DNA from: Alkalicoccobacillus porphyridii
GTDB lineage: Bacteria; Bacillota; Bacilli; Bacillales; Bacillaceae_D
NCBI RefSeq assembly: GCF_007293315.1
Contig: NZ_VLXZ01000014.1
Location: 1 to 64,000, forward strand
Direction: 5' to 3'
DNA: 64,000 nt
A model generated the notes under the pieces. It did not search any database and was not told where the DNA came from. It saw only the letters and a program-made list of their open reading frames with translations. Positions 63,816 to 64,000 of the stretch are shown in pieces (the first letter of the stretch is position 1; each line of letters begins with the position of its first letter). The translations under genes and the position numbers were made by a program.

Positions 63816-64000
63816 CTACTCCTCTTTCACTTTCATCTCTTCATATTTGGCAAACCATTCAGGAAATATCTTTTTAAATGCTGCTGGCTTAAAGGTCTCT
63901 TTGTTAACAATAATATGCGTGGTCGTTCCCTCCACACATACCTCATCGTGTTGGTTTACGATACTGTACCCGTAGACGGTTCTTAACCCATCGTTTTTGG
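63816..64000 (-). CDS. yneP: Acyl-CoA thioesterase YneP-like, C-terminal part (runs off the window)
   Basis: Only the last 61 codons are inside the window. The sequence LRTVYGYSIVNQHDEVCVEGTTTHIIVNKETFKPAAFKKIFPEWF shows the hotdog-fold C-terminal strands of 4-hydroxybenzoyl-CoA thioesterase-type proteins. The active-site helix is missing because the start lies beyond 64000. It overlaps a spurious plus-strand frame at 63787-63975. Confidence 0.8.
   Translation of the reverse strand, partial: KNDGLRTVYGYSIVNQHDEVCVEGTTTHIIVNKETFKPAAFKKIFPEWFAKYEEMKVKEE

Noticed and set aside
63787-63975. 62-aa plus-strand protein
   Set aside because: It is the shadow of the yneP-like thioesterase on the other strand.
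1-64000. tRNA, rRNA, prophage or complete insertion sequence
   Set aside because: No cloverleaf with a TTCGAATC arm, no rRNA-like stretch, no transposase or integrase and no phage structural gene was found on reading both strands.

Overview
The window reads as chromosome of a low-GC Gram-positive Bacillaceae species. Many genes match Bacillus subtilis families one for one: ytxJ (bacillithiol redox), ykpA, odhAB, qoxABCD, aprX, cheV, ykuI, yneP-yneQ, queCDEF behind a preQ1 riboswitch, and thyA of the Bacillus type. Intrinsic terminators and strong AGGAGG-type ribosome sites are common. Several secreted or lipid-anchored proteins are very rich in Asp/Glu, which would suit an alkaliphilic or salt-tolerant relative; that is inference. 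An unusual number of genes appear to start with TTG or GTG (recQ, thyA, qoxB, probably qoxA, the yppG-like gene, hsp20).

Layout. 1-2.6 kb: edge of a 62-bp tandem repeat, a GNAT-like gene, two tiny membrane ORFs, ytxJ, degV. 2.6-10.6 kb: a sugar-import and phosphorolysis locus (binding protein, two permeases, YesL-like protein, GH130, DUF1861 protein, LacI regulator) with paired GTAACGTTAC operators and a CcpA-type cre site; it probably handles mannosides. 11-16.4 kb: recQ, a PQQ-type sugar dehydrogenase lipoprotein, ykpA. 16.4-17 kb: a 20-bp tandem array. 17-21.1 kb: a second sugar ABC importer and a divergent aldo/keto reductase, with two cre sites between them. 21.1-33.6 kb: DedA protein, odhAB, nitroreductase, methyltransferase, lytic transglycosylase, a GGDEF protein, an aldo/keto reductase and a Fur-controlled iron-siderophore binding protein. 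33.5-40.4 kb: a lone sigma region-2 protein, thyA, rtcB, queCDEF, aminopeptidase ampS. 40.4-41.3 kb: a large 62-bp array. 41.3-50.5 kb: alanine/sodium symporter, acylphosphatase, aprX, the aa3-type quinol oxidase qoxABCD and a lipase-like hydrolase. 50.6-64 kb: msrA, uvsE, a YneR-like gene, cheV, a SurA-N lipoprotein, a membrane dipeptidase, hsp20, ykuI, metA, an RNase H-like gene, a PHP phosphoesterase, nadE, yneQ and a partial thioesterase.

How the genes work together. Neither sugar importer carries its own ATPase, so both probably rely on a shared MsmX-type ATPase elsewhere. odhAB feeds the TCA cycle and qoxABCD the terminal oxidase. queCDE make preQ0, queF reduces it to preQ1, and preQ1 controls the operon through the riboswitch.

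The least explained material is non-coding: (i) two tandem arrays (20-bp and 62-bp units) in convergent intergenic gaps, both with a period near two helical turns; (ii) a modular dispersed repeat of 430-630 bp in three copies, plus a small element with inverted ends; (iii) a strong promoter followed at once by a terminator in front of degV. No rRNA, tRNA, CRISPR array, complete insertion sequence or prophage was seen.
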